Source: Ardenticatenaceae bacterium
GTDB taxonomy: Bacteria; Chloroflexota; Anaerolineae; Promineifilales; Promineifilaceae
DNA length: 64,000 nt
Direction of reading: 5' to 3'
Assembly: GCA_020634395.1 (NCBI GenBank)
Contig: JACKBU010000020.1
Span: 1 to 64,000, forward strand
The position numbers and the translations under genes are program-made. Numbering within the stretch: the first letter of the stretch is position 1; every line of letters starts with the position of its first letter. Below, piece after piece: positions 54,894 through 63,896 of this stretch. The notes under the pieces are model-generated. The model made no database searches. It was not told the DNA's origin and was given only the letters and a program-made list of their open reading frames with translations.

Positions 54894-56929
54894 TTAGCCT
54901 GTCTCTGTCTGGCTGCCCAATCGAGGTGCAACGTGTTTTGTTCATGAATGACGGTGATCTGGTCGGCGCGAAAATCGGCCTGGACGAAAGGGTTGTCGTA
55001 GCGGAGATACTCATGGAGCTGCACCGGCTGCCCGTTTTGCGTCAGCGGCGATTGCCACCCAAACGTCAATTTGCCCTGTGATGGTGATTCATACGTCACA
55101 TTCAGGTCGTCGAACGTGACTACGGCCGTGGCCACCTTTTCCACAAACGCCGCAAACGAGCCGTCATCTTTACGCCGCCCCAGTTCACAAATCCAGATAT
55201 TATTTTTGCCGGGGGCGATGAGTTCTCGTCCCACATCTTCAGGATAGTCGCGCTGGGTTTCGCCGCTGCCTGTGTTCCAGAGGCACGGCCGTTGCGACCG
55301 CAGGGCCAGATACCCCTCCCCCTTGCGCGCAAACACCCACTGATTGCGTTCCATCACCTCATCAAACTGATCTTTTGGCAGCCAGGCATGGGTGTAAAAC
55401 AACTTCGTGGGCACATACAGCGCGGGTTTGTTATGTAAACTGTAAATGCAGATGAGTACATTCTGGACCTGGGCGGCACGCGGCAGCTGCCCTGAACCGG
55501 CCCAATAATTGGGCGTCACGCCCTCAATCTTGGCCGGATGGGTGGTAAAGCACACCGCATCGGCCCCCAATGTGGCCTGCCAGATATGCTGCTGATCGCC
55601 GCCATAGCCTGCCCGATAATCCTGCGCGCAGGACAGCATGTAATCGGCCGTGCGATAGGTGGTCACGTTCACCTGCTCCCGCGTGTTGCGGCACAGATCC
55701 CACGTCAGCGTTTTGGCCAAAGGTTTCATCAAGCGCAGCGTGCGCAAAGCGGACAACAATTTTTTGTACGGCCGAAATGGGCTGAAAAATTCGTTTTCCC
55801 ACCAGTTGAACGCCTCAAACATCTGCAGCGTGGTCTCCACCGTGGCGGGATGCAGGTATGCCTCCAACGTCAGCAGCACCATGCCGACCTCAAGAGGAGA
55901 ATCTAATTCTTCCTGCAGCCTGCTTACCTCCTCTTCCACCACAATGCCTATGCGTTGTCTGTTTTCTAGCGGGCGCTTGTCTTGCGCGATGGCGGCAATA
56001 ACAGGCGGCATCTGATAATTCGAGCTCAGCGCAAAGTTGATGGCGCTCATGCAGTCGAAACCGCTGTACTGTCCCATACCAAAAAGTAGTTTGGTGATGT
56101 CGGTTGTGCCTTCGTCGCTGGCCCATTTTTTGGTGTTTTCATAGGAACGGCCGTGTGTGGAACCAAACACGCCTTTGAGGCTGTTAAGGGCGATGTCCAA
56201 CAGGATCAAATCAATGACCATCGTCGCTTTTTGCACAATTTCGGCATCGTCACAAAAATCGACCAACGAGAGCAGGGCGGTCAAATCTTCGTCATAGTAA
56301 ACGTGAGACAGCCATTCGCTAAAGCCCGTGTGAAAACGCATGTCCAGCCAGCGCACAATACGCGGCCGGTTGCGCGCCATCTTATCACGCCCGGTTTGCC
56401 CGGAATTGGTGAAGACTTGATCGGGGTAGAGCTGCCCTGCCAGATAGGCCGCGGACGCAAACAGGATGTGGTGGTTTTCTGTCCAGGTGCAGAGCGAATC
56501 AACGCCCGGTTCGTCGGGCCAGTATTTGAAGGTGAGAACGGTGGTGCAGGCGCGCGTGAAAACATCTGTAGAGATTGGTCCAACCTCCGGTCTCCAATCT
56601 CTACTCTCCCAATAGAGAAGGCGCAAGATGCTGTGCAGGACAAAATCGCTGCAATCTTTGCGGGCGTCGATGAAATCCATCGCGGCATAGAAGATGCCTT
56701 CGTGGGGTGTGCCGCCTGCTGCCCAGCGCGCCAGTTCGTAGTAGGCCATTTTGGTGTTGTTGGGCGCCGGATTGCGGCGAATGTGATGGAGCAGGTCTTG
56801 TCTGCGTGAGGCGAATGTGCCGGAGGCAACGGCCGTGCGCTCATCCACTGTCCATTCTGTCGGATAGTCGGGCGGCGCAGGTTGGTTCACCTGCATCTGG
56901 TAGGTAGGTTGGGCGTGGACAGTTGTCAT
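54890..56929 (-). CDS. Orphan protein without signal peptide (paralog B of the pair)
   Basis: 679 residues and no signal peptide, so it should be cytosolic. It shares with paralog A the blocks TWTENHHILFASAAYLAGQL, HVYYDEDLTALLSLVDFCDD, GSTHGRS, TYRTADYMLSCAQDYRAGYG, DQQHIWQATLGADAVCFTTH, GSGQLPRAAQVQNVLI, FTHAWLPKDQFDEVMER and LRYDNPFVQ. A segment ESRDWRPEVGPIST has no counterpart in paralog A and is encoded by a palindromic insert (56568-56604). The gene is 2 bases after the GPH transporter gene and overlaps paralog A by 4. Its likely task is processing of oligosaccharide brought in by the transporter. The family is unnamed to me; enzyme activity is inferred from context. Confidence 0.72.
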   Translation of the reverse strand: MTTVHAQPTYQMQVNQPAPPDYPTEWTVDERTAVASGTFASRRQDLLHHIRRNPAPNNTKMAYYELARWAAGGTPHEGIFYAAMDFIDARKDCSDFVLHSILRLLYWESRDWRPEVGPISTDVFTRACTTVLTFKYWPDEPGVDSLCTWTENHHILFASAAYLAGQLYPDQVFTNSGQTGRDKMARNRPRIVRWLDMRFHTGFSEWLSHVYYDEDLTALLSLVDFCDDAEIVQKATMVIDLILLDIALNSLKGVFGSTHGRSYENTKKWASDEGTTDITKLLFGMGQYSGFDCMSAINFALSSNYQMPPVIAAIAQDKRPLENRQRIGIVVEEEVSRLQEELDSPLEVGMVLLTLEAYLHPATVETTLQMFEAFNWWENEFFSPFRPYKKLLSALRTLRLMKPLAKTLTWDLCRNTREQVNVTTYRTADYMLSCAQDYRAGYGGDQQHIWQATLGADAVCFTTHPAKIEGVTPNYWAGSGQLPRAAQVQNVLICIYSLHNKPALYVPTKLFYTHAWLPKDQFDEVMERNQWVFARKGEGYLALRSQRPCLWNTGSGETQRDYPEDVGRELIAPGKNNIWICELGRRKDDGSFAAFVEKVATAVVTFDDLNVTYESPSQGKLTFGWQSPLTQNGQPVQLHEYLRYDNPFVQADFRADQITVIHEQNTLHLDWAARQRQAK
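56568..56604. repeat. Palindromic element inserted in frame within a coding region
   Basis: GTAGAGATTGG and CCAATCTCTAC are exact complements around a 15-base centre. On the coding (minus) strand it adds roughly SRDWRPEVGPIST to paralog B at a point where paralog A is about six residues shorter. The ends match the hairpin at 13695 (GTAGAGA...TCTCTAC). The gene stays open through it, as with Rickettsia palindromic elements. Confidence 0.55.
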
Positions 56930-56931
56930 GG

Positions 56932-58398
56932 CTAGACCAGGAGTTGTTTGAGTTCCGCTTCTTCTTGCCGGGTAACGGCCGTTGCCTCGCCATGCCCCCG
57001 TTTCACGGCCAGCACCGCATTCAGCCGCTCGTGGACATCCGGCGTCAGCGGGTAACGGCGGGCAAAATAGATGGAAACAACGAGCAGGACAATGGGCAGA
57101 ATGGCAAAAATCATCCGCAAAACAAAAACAAACCCGTCAGACTGCGCTTGTTCCACCAACTGCGTTGTCCCATCCACTACATCCTCAATCGGCGCAATAT
57201 ACCCGGCGCTGTCAATGGCCAGGCCCACAAAAAAGATCGCCACCGCCGAACTCATCTTGCGGACGAGGGTGACCAATGCCGAGTAAACCCCCTCGCGCCG
57301 TTCGCCGGACACCAACTCATCCACGTCAGGAATATCGGGGAAGATGGCATACATCATCACAATGACGCCGCCCGTGCCCAGGCCGACAATCGCCGCAAAG
57401 GTATAGACGGCCAAAAACGGCTGCCCCGGCCCAATGAAAAAGCTGAACAACATCGTTACCAACCAGACGGCCGCGCCTACAATGAAGCCGGTACGTTTGC
57501 TGGTGCGCTTGCTCAGCCAACTATAAAACGGCAGCGAAAGTACCTGGAACACCAGCAGCGTGCCCGCCACATAATTGGCCTCATCGCCGCGCAAAATGTA
57601 ATACTTCATGAAGAAAACGACGATGTTGCTCACCGTGTCGGCGGCCACAAAGGCAAACAGATACATCAGCAGGGCATAGATAAAGGTCTTGACTTTGAAG
57701 GGTTCGAGAAACGCCACGCGCCAATCAAACTTTTCCGGCGGTTTTTGAAAATCTTGCCGTTCGCGCGCGGCAAAAAAGGTGAAGATGAAAGGCAAGGCAA
57801 AAAACGCCCCAAAAATAACGCCCATCACCAAATACCCCTGCCGCACATCGTCAAACTGCTTGACGATTTCCAGCGGCAGCAGGGCGGCGGCAATCGAAGC
57901 CAGCGTTGAGAAAAAGATGCGCAGTCCGCTCAGGGACGTGCGCTCATCATAATCCAGGGTGATTTCTGCTTGCAAGGCGTTGTAGTTGAGCATGACAATG
58001 CTGACGATCGTTGAGAAGAACAGATAAGACAGGATGACGAGGGCAAACCGCGCCAGCTCGCTTTCCGCGCTGTAGGGGTAAAACAGGGCGATGAAGGAGA
58101 GGAACACGAGCGGAATGCCGGCCAGCAGATACGGCCGTCGCCGTCCCAGCGCCGTTCGCGTCCGATCAGACAACACCCCTTCAAAAGGGTCGGTAATCGA
58201 GTCGTAGACTTTGCTGATCAGGATCACCGTGCCGGCCAACGCCGGGCTGATCCGCACCACATCCGTCAGGAAGATAAGGTAAAAGAAGTTGACGACGACC
58301 AGCGAGCCGCCGCCATAAATGTCGCCTACACCATAGCCAATTTTGCGCCACAGCGGGAGTTTTTCGGACTTGATTTCAGTGGGGTGGAAAGCGGACAT
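56932..58398 (-). CDS. GPH-family sugar:cation symporter (MelB-like)
   Basis: 488 residues with 12 predicted membrane segments. The start KLPLWRKIGYGVGDIYGGGS, the DSITDPFEGVLSDRTRTALG loop and RRRPYLLAGIP form the glycoside-pentoside-hexuronide (GPH) signature, including the Asp residues of helix 2 and 4 that couple Na+ or H+. Such carriers take up mono- or disaccharides and uronides. It lies 17 bases after the Gfo/Idh gene and 2 bases before paralog B, in the middle of the seven-gene operon. It presumably imports the product made by the exported paralog A. Confidence 0.9.
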   Translation of the reverse strand: MSAFHPTEIKSEKLPLWRKIGYGVGDIYGGGSLVVVNFFYLIFLTDVVRISPALAGTVILISKVYDSITDPFEGVLSDRTRTALGRRRPYLLAGIPLVFLSFIALFYPYSAESELARFALVILSYLFFSTIVSIVMLNYNALQAEITLDYDERTSLSGLRIFFSTLASIAAALLPLEIVKQFDDVRQGYLVMGVIFGAFFALPFIFTFFAARERQDFQKPPEKFDWRVAFLEPFKVKTFIYALLMYLFAFVAADTVSNIVVFFMKYYILRGDEANYVAGTLLVFQVLSLPFYSWLSKRTSKRTGFIVGAAVWLVTMLFSFFIGPGQPFLAVYTFAAIVGLGTGGVIVMMYAIFPDIPDVDELVSGERREGVYSALVTLVRKMSSAVAIFFVGLAIDSAGYIAPIEDVVDGTTQLVEQAQSDGFVFVLRMIFAILPIVLLVVSIYFARRYPLTPDVHERLNAVLAVKRGHGEATAVTRQEEAELKQLLV

Positions 58399-58415
58399 AA
58401 TTCGTTTTGCGAAAA

Positions 58416-59510
58416 TTAGAGATTAGAAAGGGCATTCTCTCTGTTTTCCAATCTCCAATCTTCAATCTCCTCTCTTTTTTCGGATTGGGCTGATCTATAA
58501 ATGGCTTCGACGGCGGCCAAAACGGGCAGGGCTGATGGCGCCGGAGTGAGATAGGGCACATCGTCCATAACCCAGGCGCGGAATCCTTCCAGGCTGCGCT
58601 GCAGGGCGTGGATGCCGCGATGCGGTGGTTTGGGCGCTTTGACAGGGGCATCGCGGAATTTGACATGGGGCAGGGGCGAGGGACTGTAAACGGCCGTTGC
58701 CCTCTCCCCATACACTTCAATGCTGGTTGCCTGTTCCGAACTGGCCACCATCGAGCTGCTGATCTGGATCAACGCGCCGCTCGCCATCTGAATAATACCC
58801 TGCGCCAAATCTTCAACTTCAATTCTTTCCGTTGTATCTTTGCCACGGTGCGCCGGTGCGCTGCTGGTTTTGAACTTGCGTTGGGCGGTATAGCCCACGG
58901 CCGTTACCGGGTCATCTCCGGCCAGCGCCCACAAAACCACATCCAGAAAGTGACTGCCCTGCGTGAGCAGCGTGCCCCCGCCAGCCGTGGCGATTTTGCT
59001 GTGCCATGCGGCATGGTCAAAATAATCCGCCTTGCGATGCCAGGGGATGTTGATGCGCACACTATGGACTGCGCCTAAATCGCCATTTTGCACGGCGCGG
59101 GCTAGGCGGTGGCAGCCGCTGTCGTAGCGGTATTGATAGTTGACGCCGATTTTTATTCCCTGCGCGGCGGCCAATTGGGCGATTTTTTGCCCCTCGGCAA
59201 GCGTGCGCGTGACCGGTTTCTCGGTAAAGACGGGGGTGTGGTGGGCAACGGCCGTGGCCATCATCTCGCCGTGCAAATGGTGCGGCACGGCCAGATAGAC
59301 TGCATCCAATTCCGCCTGCTCCAGCATCGCCGCATAATCGGTGAACGTTTGCGGAATCTTGAACCGCCTGGCAAAGGCCTCCGCCCGGTCAGCGGACACG
59401 TCACACGCCGCCGCCAATTGAATCCGGCGGTTCAACCGTGCAAAGCGGGTCACATATTGGGCGATGTCGCCACAGCCAACAATAGCCAGGCGTAAGGGTT
59501 GTTTAGCCAT
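58416..59510 (-). CDS. Gfo/Idh/MocA-family dehydrogenase
   Basis: 364 residues. The Rossmann motif VGCGDIA is at 11-17. The EKP motif, whose Lys is catalytic, is in PVFTEKPVTRTLAEG near residue 95. The C-terminal sheet domain begins with IGVNYQYRYDSGCHRLARAV, and GGGTLLTQGSHFLDVVLWAL carries the family His. It oxidises a sugar, inositol or uronate at a ring hydroxyl using NAD(P). The last residues (EEIEDWRLENRENALSNL) come from a G/A-rich GATTGGA-type repeat, so the C-terminus may have been extended by that repeat. It precedes the GPH gene by 17 bases. Confidence 0.9.
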   Translation of the reverse strand: MAKQPLRLAIVGCGDIAQYVTRFARLNRRIQLAAACDVSADRAEAFARRFKIPQTFTDYAAMLEQAELDAVYLAVPHHLHGEMMATAVAHHTPVFTEKPVTRTLAEGQKIAQLAAAQGIKIGVNYQYRYDSGCHRLARAVQNGDLGAVHSVRINIPWHRKADYFDHAAWHSKIATAGGGTLLTQGSHFLDVVLWALAGDDPVTAVGYTAQRKFKTSSAPAHRGKDTTERIEVEDLAQGIIQMASGALIQISSSMVASSEQATSIEVYGERATAVYSPSPLPHVKFRDAPVKAPKPPHRGIHALQRSLEGFRAWVMDDVPYLTPAPSALPVLAAVEAIYRSAQSEKREEIEDWRLENRENALSNL

Positions 59511-59546
59511 CTCTTTTTTACTAAAGACTCGATATTAGAGACTAAC

Positions 59547-60164
59547 TCAGTCTCCAATAATCCACTTCACTCCCCGGCGCAAAATCTCCTGCATTTGCGG
59601 CTGGCGCATGGTAGCAGTGCGGTGACCGGGAACCACGTAACACACGCGCCCGCGGCCGACAGTACGTGTCCAGACAATAGGCTGTGGTTCACCGGCGTAG
59701 GTTGCCGTGAAATGGACCGTCATATCGGGGCGTAAATCGTGGATATACAATTCATCGGTAACGCTGAAGGCGCCAATTCCGCCAAAAAGCGGATCCTCAG
59801 CCAGGGCTGGTTCGATGGTAAACGGCTCGACGGGGCCATGTCCGGCAAATTCACCGCCTAGTATGTCAAAATAGCGGGTTTGCCCCTTGAAGGAAGCCGT
59901 GGCGGAATGGATGGCCAGTACGCCACCGCCGTTTTGCACAAATCGCTCGAACGCTTCAAGCGCATCGAGCGCCAGATGCTCACGATGGTAATACAGCACC
60001 AGCGCCGCGAAGCGGCTCATGTCCAGTCCCCCGATGGAGTTGAGTGAGCGGGCGTGGCTGAGTTGGATCCGGGCAACGGCCGTTAACACCCTGTCTACTA
60101 TCCGCCGCGCCGCAAACGGGGGATGAAAAAAGCCCGTAGAAACCGATAAAACTTGTTTCATCAC
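59547..60164 (-). CDS. ThuA-like protein (glutamine amidotransferase fold)
   Basis: 205 residues. [58 protein letters not shown] and [20 protein letters not shown] are the ThuA-like blocks. The fold is that of class I glutamine amidotransferases, but the nucleophilic Cys is replaced (Ser in IHSAT). ThuA proteins are tied to trehalose/disaccharide 3-keto metabolism together with Gfo/Idh enzymes like the neighbour. The gene overlaps the oxidoreductase upstream by 4 bases. This supports a keto-sugar pathway in the operon. Confidence 0.88.
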   Translation of the reverse strand: MMKQVLSVSTGFFHPPFAARRIVDRVLTAVARIQLSHARSLNSIGGLDMSRFAALVLYYHREHLALDALEAFERFVQNGGGVLAIHSATASFKGQTRYFDILGGEFAGHGPVEPFTIEPALAEDPLFGGIGAFSVTDELYIHDLRPDMTVHFTATYAGEPQPIVWTRTVGRGRVCYVVPGHRTATMRQPQMQEILRRGVKWIIGD

Positions 60165-61591
60165 TCGCCGCTCGCTTTCTTTGCCTCAGCCAACTGCGCG
60201 GCTTCCGGCCGCTGTTTGTAAAAATCGTCTAGCGGATAACAACCCGAAACCAACCCACCGCGCGGGGCAGTGGTGCAATCGCTGAACGTGCGGCAGAACA
60301 ATTTGCGCTGCAGCGGCTTGCCGGTCAGCACGTCGGCGGGCAGCTGCGGATAGGACAACATCATCCGCCCCAAGCCGACGAAGTCGGCCATGCCTTGCCG
60401 GATAACCGACTGCGCCACGCGGGGCAGCCACTCTTGCAGATAGCTGTAGCCCGTGCCCACAATCGCCAGGTCGGGGAACTGCGCCTTGAGTTGAGCCGTG
60501 ATGGCGATTTGTCGAGCCACACCTGCCAGTGGGTCTTCGGGCGGCTGGTAGCCATCAGAGGGCGGGAAAAGGGCGGGACGCTGGATGTGGGGCACGTAGT
60601 AGGGGCTGCCCGCCGTCAAGTTAACCAGTTTGATGTCCAGATCGCGCAGCAGTTGCAAGAAAGCGATGGGTTCAGCCAGGTCGACGCCGCGGCCTGTGCC
60701 GTCGCCGCCGAAGGCATAGGGGTACTGCCCGTTAACGGCCGTTACCCCCACCCCATCTTCACCGGCCCGAAACGGCCCCCAATCGAAGGCACTCAAACGC
60801 ACGCCAATGCCCAGACCGGGCGCTTGCCGGCGAATGCCCGCCACCGCCTCCCGCAAAAAGCGGGTGCGATTCTCAAAACTGCCGCCATAAGCGCCGGGGC
60901 GATCATACGCGGTCAGAAATTCATGCCCCAAATAACCGTGGCAGTGCTTCACATCCACAAAATCGAACCCGATTTGTTGTGCCCACACCGCTGCCTGTAC
61001 GATGTTGGCGATAACTGCGCGGATTTCGTCGTCGGTGAGGAGGGGGTAATCGGCGGATAAGCCAAATTTTTCGTCGAGATAGGGATGGTGATAGAGGATG
61101 CGCGGCTTGAGTTTGTGGTCAGCGTCGGGGCGGGCGAAGCGCCCGGAGTGGGTGAGCTGCAAGCCGACGTATAGATCATCGCTACGGCCGTTGCTCCTCT
61201 CATGCGCCGTGACCAATTCCGTGCGCAAGGCTGCCAGCGCCTCCAGATTTTGTTCGTTGATCAGCAATTGGTGAGGATTGGCCCGACCCTCGTGCTGCAC
61301 GGCCACCGCCTCGCCGCCCCACACAAGTTTCGCGCCGCTCTGCCCGAAACGCTGCCAGCGGCGCGCCGTCAGGGCCGATGGACGGCCGTCGGGCGTGCCG
61401 TCCCAGCCCTCCATCGGCTGCACACAAAAGCGATTGCCAATCGTAAAATCGCCCAGCACATACGGTTGGGCCAGCGGCGACTGGCCGCCCGGCGCCATTT
61501 CCTCATCGAAGGGCAGTTCGACGCCAATTTGGTTGAGATAGTCGCCAAAGGCAACGGCCGTTCGCAGTTGGGCAATTCGCCGGTAGCTCAT
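60161..61591 (-). CDS. Old Yellow Enzyme-type NADH:flavin oxidoreductase
   Basis: 476 residues with a TIM-barrel OYE domain. Seen in order: the FMN-binding [20 protein letters not shown], the Gln/His pair [54 protein letters not shown] and the phosphate-binding GTGYSYLQ and [14 protein letters not shown]-terminal Cys-containing segment ([17 protein letters not shown]) might hold an iron-sulfur centre, as in 2,4-dienoyl-CoA reductase relatives, although the NAD domain is absent. It overlaps both neighbours by 4 bases. A role in reducing an unsaturated sugar acid is inference. Confidence 0.88.
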   Translation of the reverse strand: MSYRRIAQLRTAVAFGDYLNQIGVELPFDEEMAPGGQSPLAQPYVLGDFTIGNRFCVQPMEGWDGTPDGRPSALTARRWQRFGQSGAKLVWGGEAVAVQHEGRANPHQLLINEQNLEALAALRTELVTAHERSNGRSDDLYVGLQLTHSGRFARPDADHKLKPRILYHHPYLDEKFGLSADYPLLTDDEIRAVIANIVQAAVWAQQIGFDFVDVKHCHGYLGHEFLTAYDRPGAYGGSFENRTRFLREAVAGIRRQAPGLGIGVRLSAFDWGPFRAGEDGVGVTAVNGQYPYAFGGDGTGRGVDLAEPIAFLQLLRDLDIKLVNLTAGSPYYVPHIQRPALFPPSDGYQPPEDPLAGVARQIAITAQLKAQFPDLAIVGTGYSYLQEWLPRVAQSVIRQGMADFVGLGRMMLSYPQLPADVLTGKPLQRKLFCRTFSDCTTAPRGGLVSGCYPLDDFYKQRPEAAQLAEAKKASGE

Positions 61592-62517
61592 AACGCCTCC
61601 AGTTTTGCCAGAATCTCTTGCAAGATAGGTACGTCGCTGGCGGGGCGGGTCGGCGCTTGTGGATGGGTGGCATCCGATTCGATCCAGCCGCGCAGTTTCA
61701 GGAATTGGGCCGCGCTGTGCTTGTAGGCAGGCACAGGCGAGCGGAAAGCAAAAAAGCCCAGGTATTGCAGTATATCGTTGAGTTCGTAAAAAGCGGGGTC
61801 ACCGGCCAGCCAGCAGGCATCACGCCTGGCAAACAAATCGGGGGCAAAAGTGCTCAACCCCAGCAGATAATCACTGCCGTACATCACCATGTCGACCGCC
61901 AGATCGTTGCCCGTCAGCACCATGAAATCGGGGAGCAGTTCATCGCGCAGCTGCAGGCGCTGCCATTCCAATTGGCGGCTCAACGACGAATGTTTGGCGC
62001 CCATGCAGTTAGGGATCGCCATCAGACCGGCGTAGGTGTCCAGATCGTAAATGGCGCCAAACGGGGCAAACATTTGCCCCAATTCAAAGGCGATGAAGCG
62101 CTCACATTCCGCCGCGATTTGCTGGTAGGCGGCGACAACGTCCCCCCGCGTCAGGCCAAATGATTGAAAGATAATCGGTGTGCCGCCATGCGCCTGGATC
62201 TGGGCCATCTGACGGCCGTAAGCCCCCAGATCAAATGCAGCCCCCGGTTGATCGGCGACAAAGGCGCCTGCCACAAACATCTTGCCGCCCATGATTGCTT
62301 CCGTACGGCGCAAGACTTCGCGGCGGGTGGCTTCGTCAATGAGGTTGGCGTAGCCGGTATCCATGTTGACGGCCGGAATGAGCCGGGCCACGGCCGTGCG
62401 TTCAATGTGCGCTTCTAGCCCCACCCAATCGACTGCGCCCTCGTCGGTAAACGGCAGCAAGATAGCCGACATACCCGTGATTTGGCGGTGTGGTTTGATC
62501 TGGTTAATGGGGATCAC
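61588..62517 (-). CDS. Dihydrodipicolinate synthase/KDG aldolase-like lyase
   Basis: 309 residues, starting at GTG behind TCAGGAGGCAACCT. The Schiff-base lysine is Lys175 in [11 protein letters not shown]. The conserved TxFxxDGxVD opening ([20 protein letters not shown]) is also present. The tyrosine normally found in the YY motif is absent; the matching stretch reads [10 protein letters not shown]. The second family motif GxTGE is replaced by [11 protein letters not shown]. It therefore belongs to a divergent branch, more likely acting on a keto-sugar acid than in lysine synthesis. It is the first gene of the seven-gene operon and overlaps the OYE gene by 4 bases. Confidence 0.85.
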   Translation of the reverse strand: MIPINQIKPHRQITGMSAILLPFTDEGAVDWVGLEAHIERTAVARLIPAVNMDTGYANLIDEATRREVLRRTEAIMGGKMFVAGAFVADQPGAAFDLGAYGRQMAQIQAHGGTPIIFQSFGLTRGDVVAAYQQIAAECERFIAFELGQMFAPFGAIYDLDTYAGLMAIPNCMGAKHSSLSRQLEWQRLQLRDELLPDFMVLTGNDLAVDMVMYGSDYLLGLSTFAPDLFARRDACWLAGDPAFYELNDILQYLGFFAFRSPVPAYKHSAAQFLKLRGWIESDATHPQAPTRPASDVPILQEILAKLEAL

Positions 62518-62554
62518 AGGTTGCCTCCTGATTGATGTCTACAGTGTCGAGCCT

Positions 62555-62582
62555 ATGTTACTTGAACTACAGATAGAGACAA
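62555..62582 (-). promoter_or_regulatory. Possible promoter of the seven-gene operon
   Basis: On the minus strand TTGTCT (62582-62577) and TAACAT (62560-62555) are spaced by 16 bases, 37 bases before the GTG start of the first gene. The match is moderate, but it is the best in the 122-base gap between the operon and the hydrolase gene. Confidence 0.35.
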
Positions 62583-62639
62583 CTAACAGAGGGGTAGTTG
62601 ATGATTTTGACTGGAGCGGACCTGATTTCTCCCTCACCC

Positions 62640-63896
62640 TTACTGGGTTTTGAATTGTACCTCAGGATAGGCTGGCGAAGGGCCGTTGAGCAAAGGCACG
62701 TCCATGCCCTTCAAGTAGTGGTCAAAAAAACCCTGCACGTACGTTACCGTGATTTCCAGGCCACGTCGGCCATCAATTGGACCTAAACCCCCCAACAGCC
62801 GCAAGACAGGAGAAAAAAAGATGGCCTGGTCAGAAAAGTTGAAATGACGCATCCCCTGGATGGTCATTTCATACTGATCATGGGGCCGTTTGACGGCCAT
62901 ATTCTCTGTGTCTTGCAGCGCCTGCTGCCACCCTGGATCGGTGGCGTCCGGCGGTTCACTCCAGACGAACATAAATGGCTGGCGCAGGCCCTCCTCCACA
63001 ACAGTGCCATAGGGAAACCCGTCCAGGTCAGCGCCCGCTTTGCAGCGGGAATCAAGCTGACATAGTTGAGCCGCGGCCGCTCCGCCAAAGGAGTGGCCGA
63101 AGATACCAACTGCCTGCAGATTCAGCCGTCCCGTAAACCGGCCGGTGGGATCGGATCTATTCAGCCCCTCCAGCTGATTCAGGATAAACTTGTCATCGGC
63201 TGCCCATACCGTGATGAGGCGGTTGAGTAGTGGCCGTGCTTCCTCCGGTGAGGCGGTGTCGGGAATATTACCGGCGGCCGTGCCCAAGACGCGACGGCCG
63301 TCAGCAAAAACGACAACATTGGCGCTAAAGGTTGGATTACTGCCGACGACAACGTAACCCTGGCTGGCCAGCGCCTCAGCCAGCGTGGTGTAATCAGTAA
63401 CCAAGGGTCCCAGTCCCGGTTGCATCACCAGGACGGGATAGGGCGAACCGCTTGTAGCCAGGGGAGCATCGGCCAGCGCGTGTGACTGCACCACCGACAA
63501 ATTCTGGGTTAGAAACGCCCCCACTCCGAGCATCGCCTGGCGGGCTTGCACCCACGAGGCCGGCAGGTAGGGCGCAGCGGTCTTATTCACTGCCGGGGCG
63601 GCCGGATACCAGATCCAGACGGTTAGCTCCCGTTTTTGGCCTGGCTCGCTTGCCAGGGTCTCAACGCGGGTTGGATCGGTCCAATCGTAAGCCACCCGGC
63701 CAACCGGAAATTGTCCCAGAGGCAGGGGCAAGGTAACGGGACGATTGTGTTGCTGCCAAATCCAGGCAGTGCCAGCCATGAGACCGAGGATGAGCAAAAT
63801 TGTCACCCACAGGAGTAACCGTCGTATCCATACAGGCAGGCGCTGCCAACTGATCAGACGTCGGCGATATGGAAAAGGTCGCCCAATGTGATTCAA
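62640..63896 (-). CDS. Membrane-anchored alpha/beta hydrolase, PAF acetylhydrolase-like
   Basis: 418 residues with a basic N-terminus and one membrane helix (residues ~24-47), so the catalytic part is outside the membrane. The nucleophile elbow G-H-S-F-G-G puts Ser269, followed by a candidate acid Asp290 (CKAGADLDG); a C-terminal MRHFNFSD gives a likely catalytic His. YPVLVMQPGLG and the strand order fit the plasma/bacterial platelet-activating-factor acetylhydrolase family (isoform II). It may hydrolyse acyl or acetyl esters. It is on the same strand as the seven-gene operon but separated by 122 bases and a possible promoter. A role in removing ester groups from the same polymer is speculative. 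Confidence 0.82.
   Translation of the reverse strand: MNHIGRPFPYRRRLISWQRLPVWIRRLLLWVTILLILGLMAGTAWIWQQHNRPVTLPLPLGQFPVGRVAYDWTDPTRVETLASEPGQKRELTVWIWYPAAPAVNKTAAPYLPASWVQARQAMLGVGAFLTQNLSVVQSHALADAPLATSGSPYPVLVMQPGLGPLVTDYTTLAEALASQGYVVVGSNPTFSANVVVFADGRRVLGTAAGNIPDTASPEEARPLLNRLITVWAADDKFILNQLEGLNRSDPTGRFTGRLNLQAVGIFGHSFGGAAAAQLCQLDSRCKAGADLDGFPYGTVVEEGLRQPFMFVWSEPPDATDPGWQQALQDTENMAVKRPHDQYEMTIQGMRHFNFSDQAIFFSPVLRLLGGLGPIDGRRGLEITVTYVQGFFDHYLKGMDVPLLNGPSPAYPEVQFKTQ

Larger units (their letters stand above)
148..63301. repeat. Highly iterated palindrome ACGGCCGT, dispersed over the window
   Basis: The 8-mer ACGGCCGT, usually extended to AACGGCCGTT or AACGGCCGTC, appears about 80 times by eye between the first copy at 148 and the last at 63294. 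It lies inside genes (often read as Thr-Ala-Val or as Asn-Gly-Arg) and between genes. Two copies sit 14 bases apart at 32877 and 32891, and a larger palindrome GGCAACGGCCGTTGCC is at 18493-18508. Chance predicts one or two copies of any such 8-mer in 64 kb. It contains the EagI-type core CGGCCG. The role is unknown; HIP1 of cyanobacteria is the nearest analogy. Confidence 0.9.

Noticed and set aside
56923..57909. 328-codon plus-strand open frame
   Set aside because: Lies entirely opposite the GPH symporter gene; its Asn/Gln/His-rich translation has no domain.
58420..58480. GATTGGA-type short repeats as a CRISPR-like array
   Set aside because: The units are only 6-8 bases, irregular and without spacers; they are simple sequence at the 3' end of the Gfo/Idh gene.
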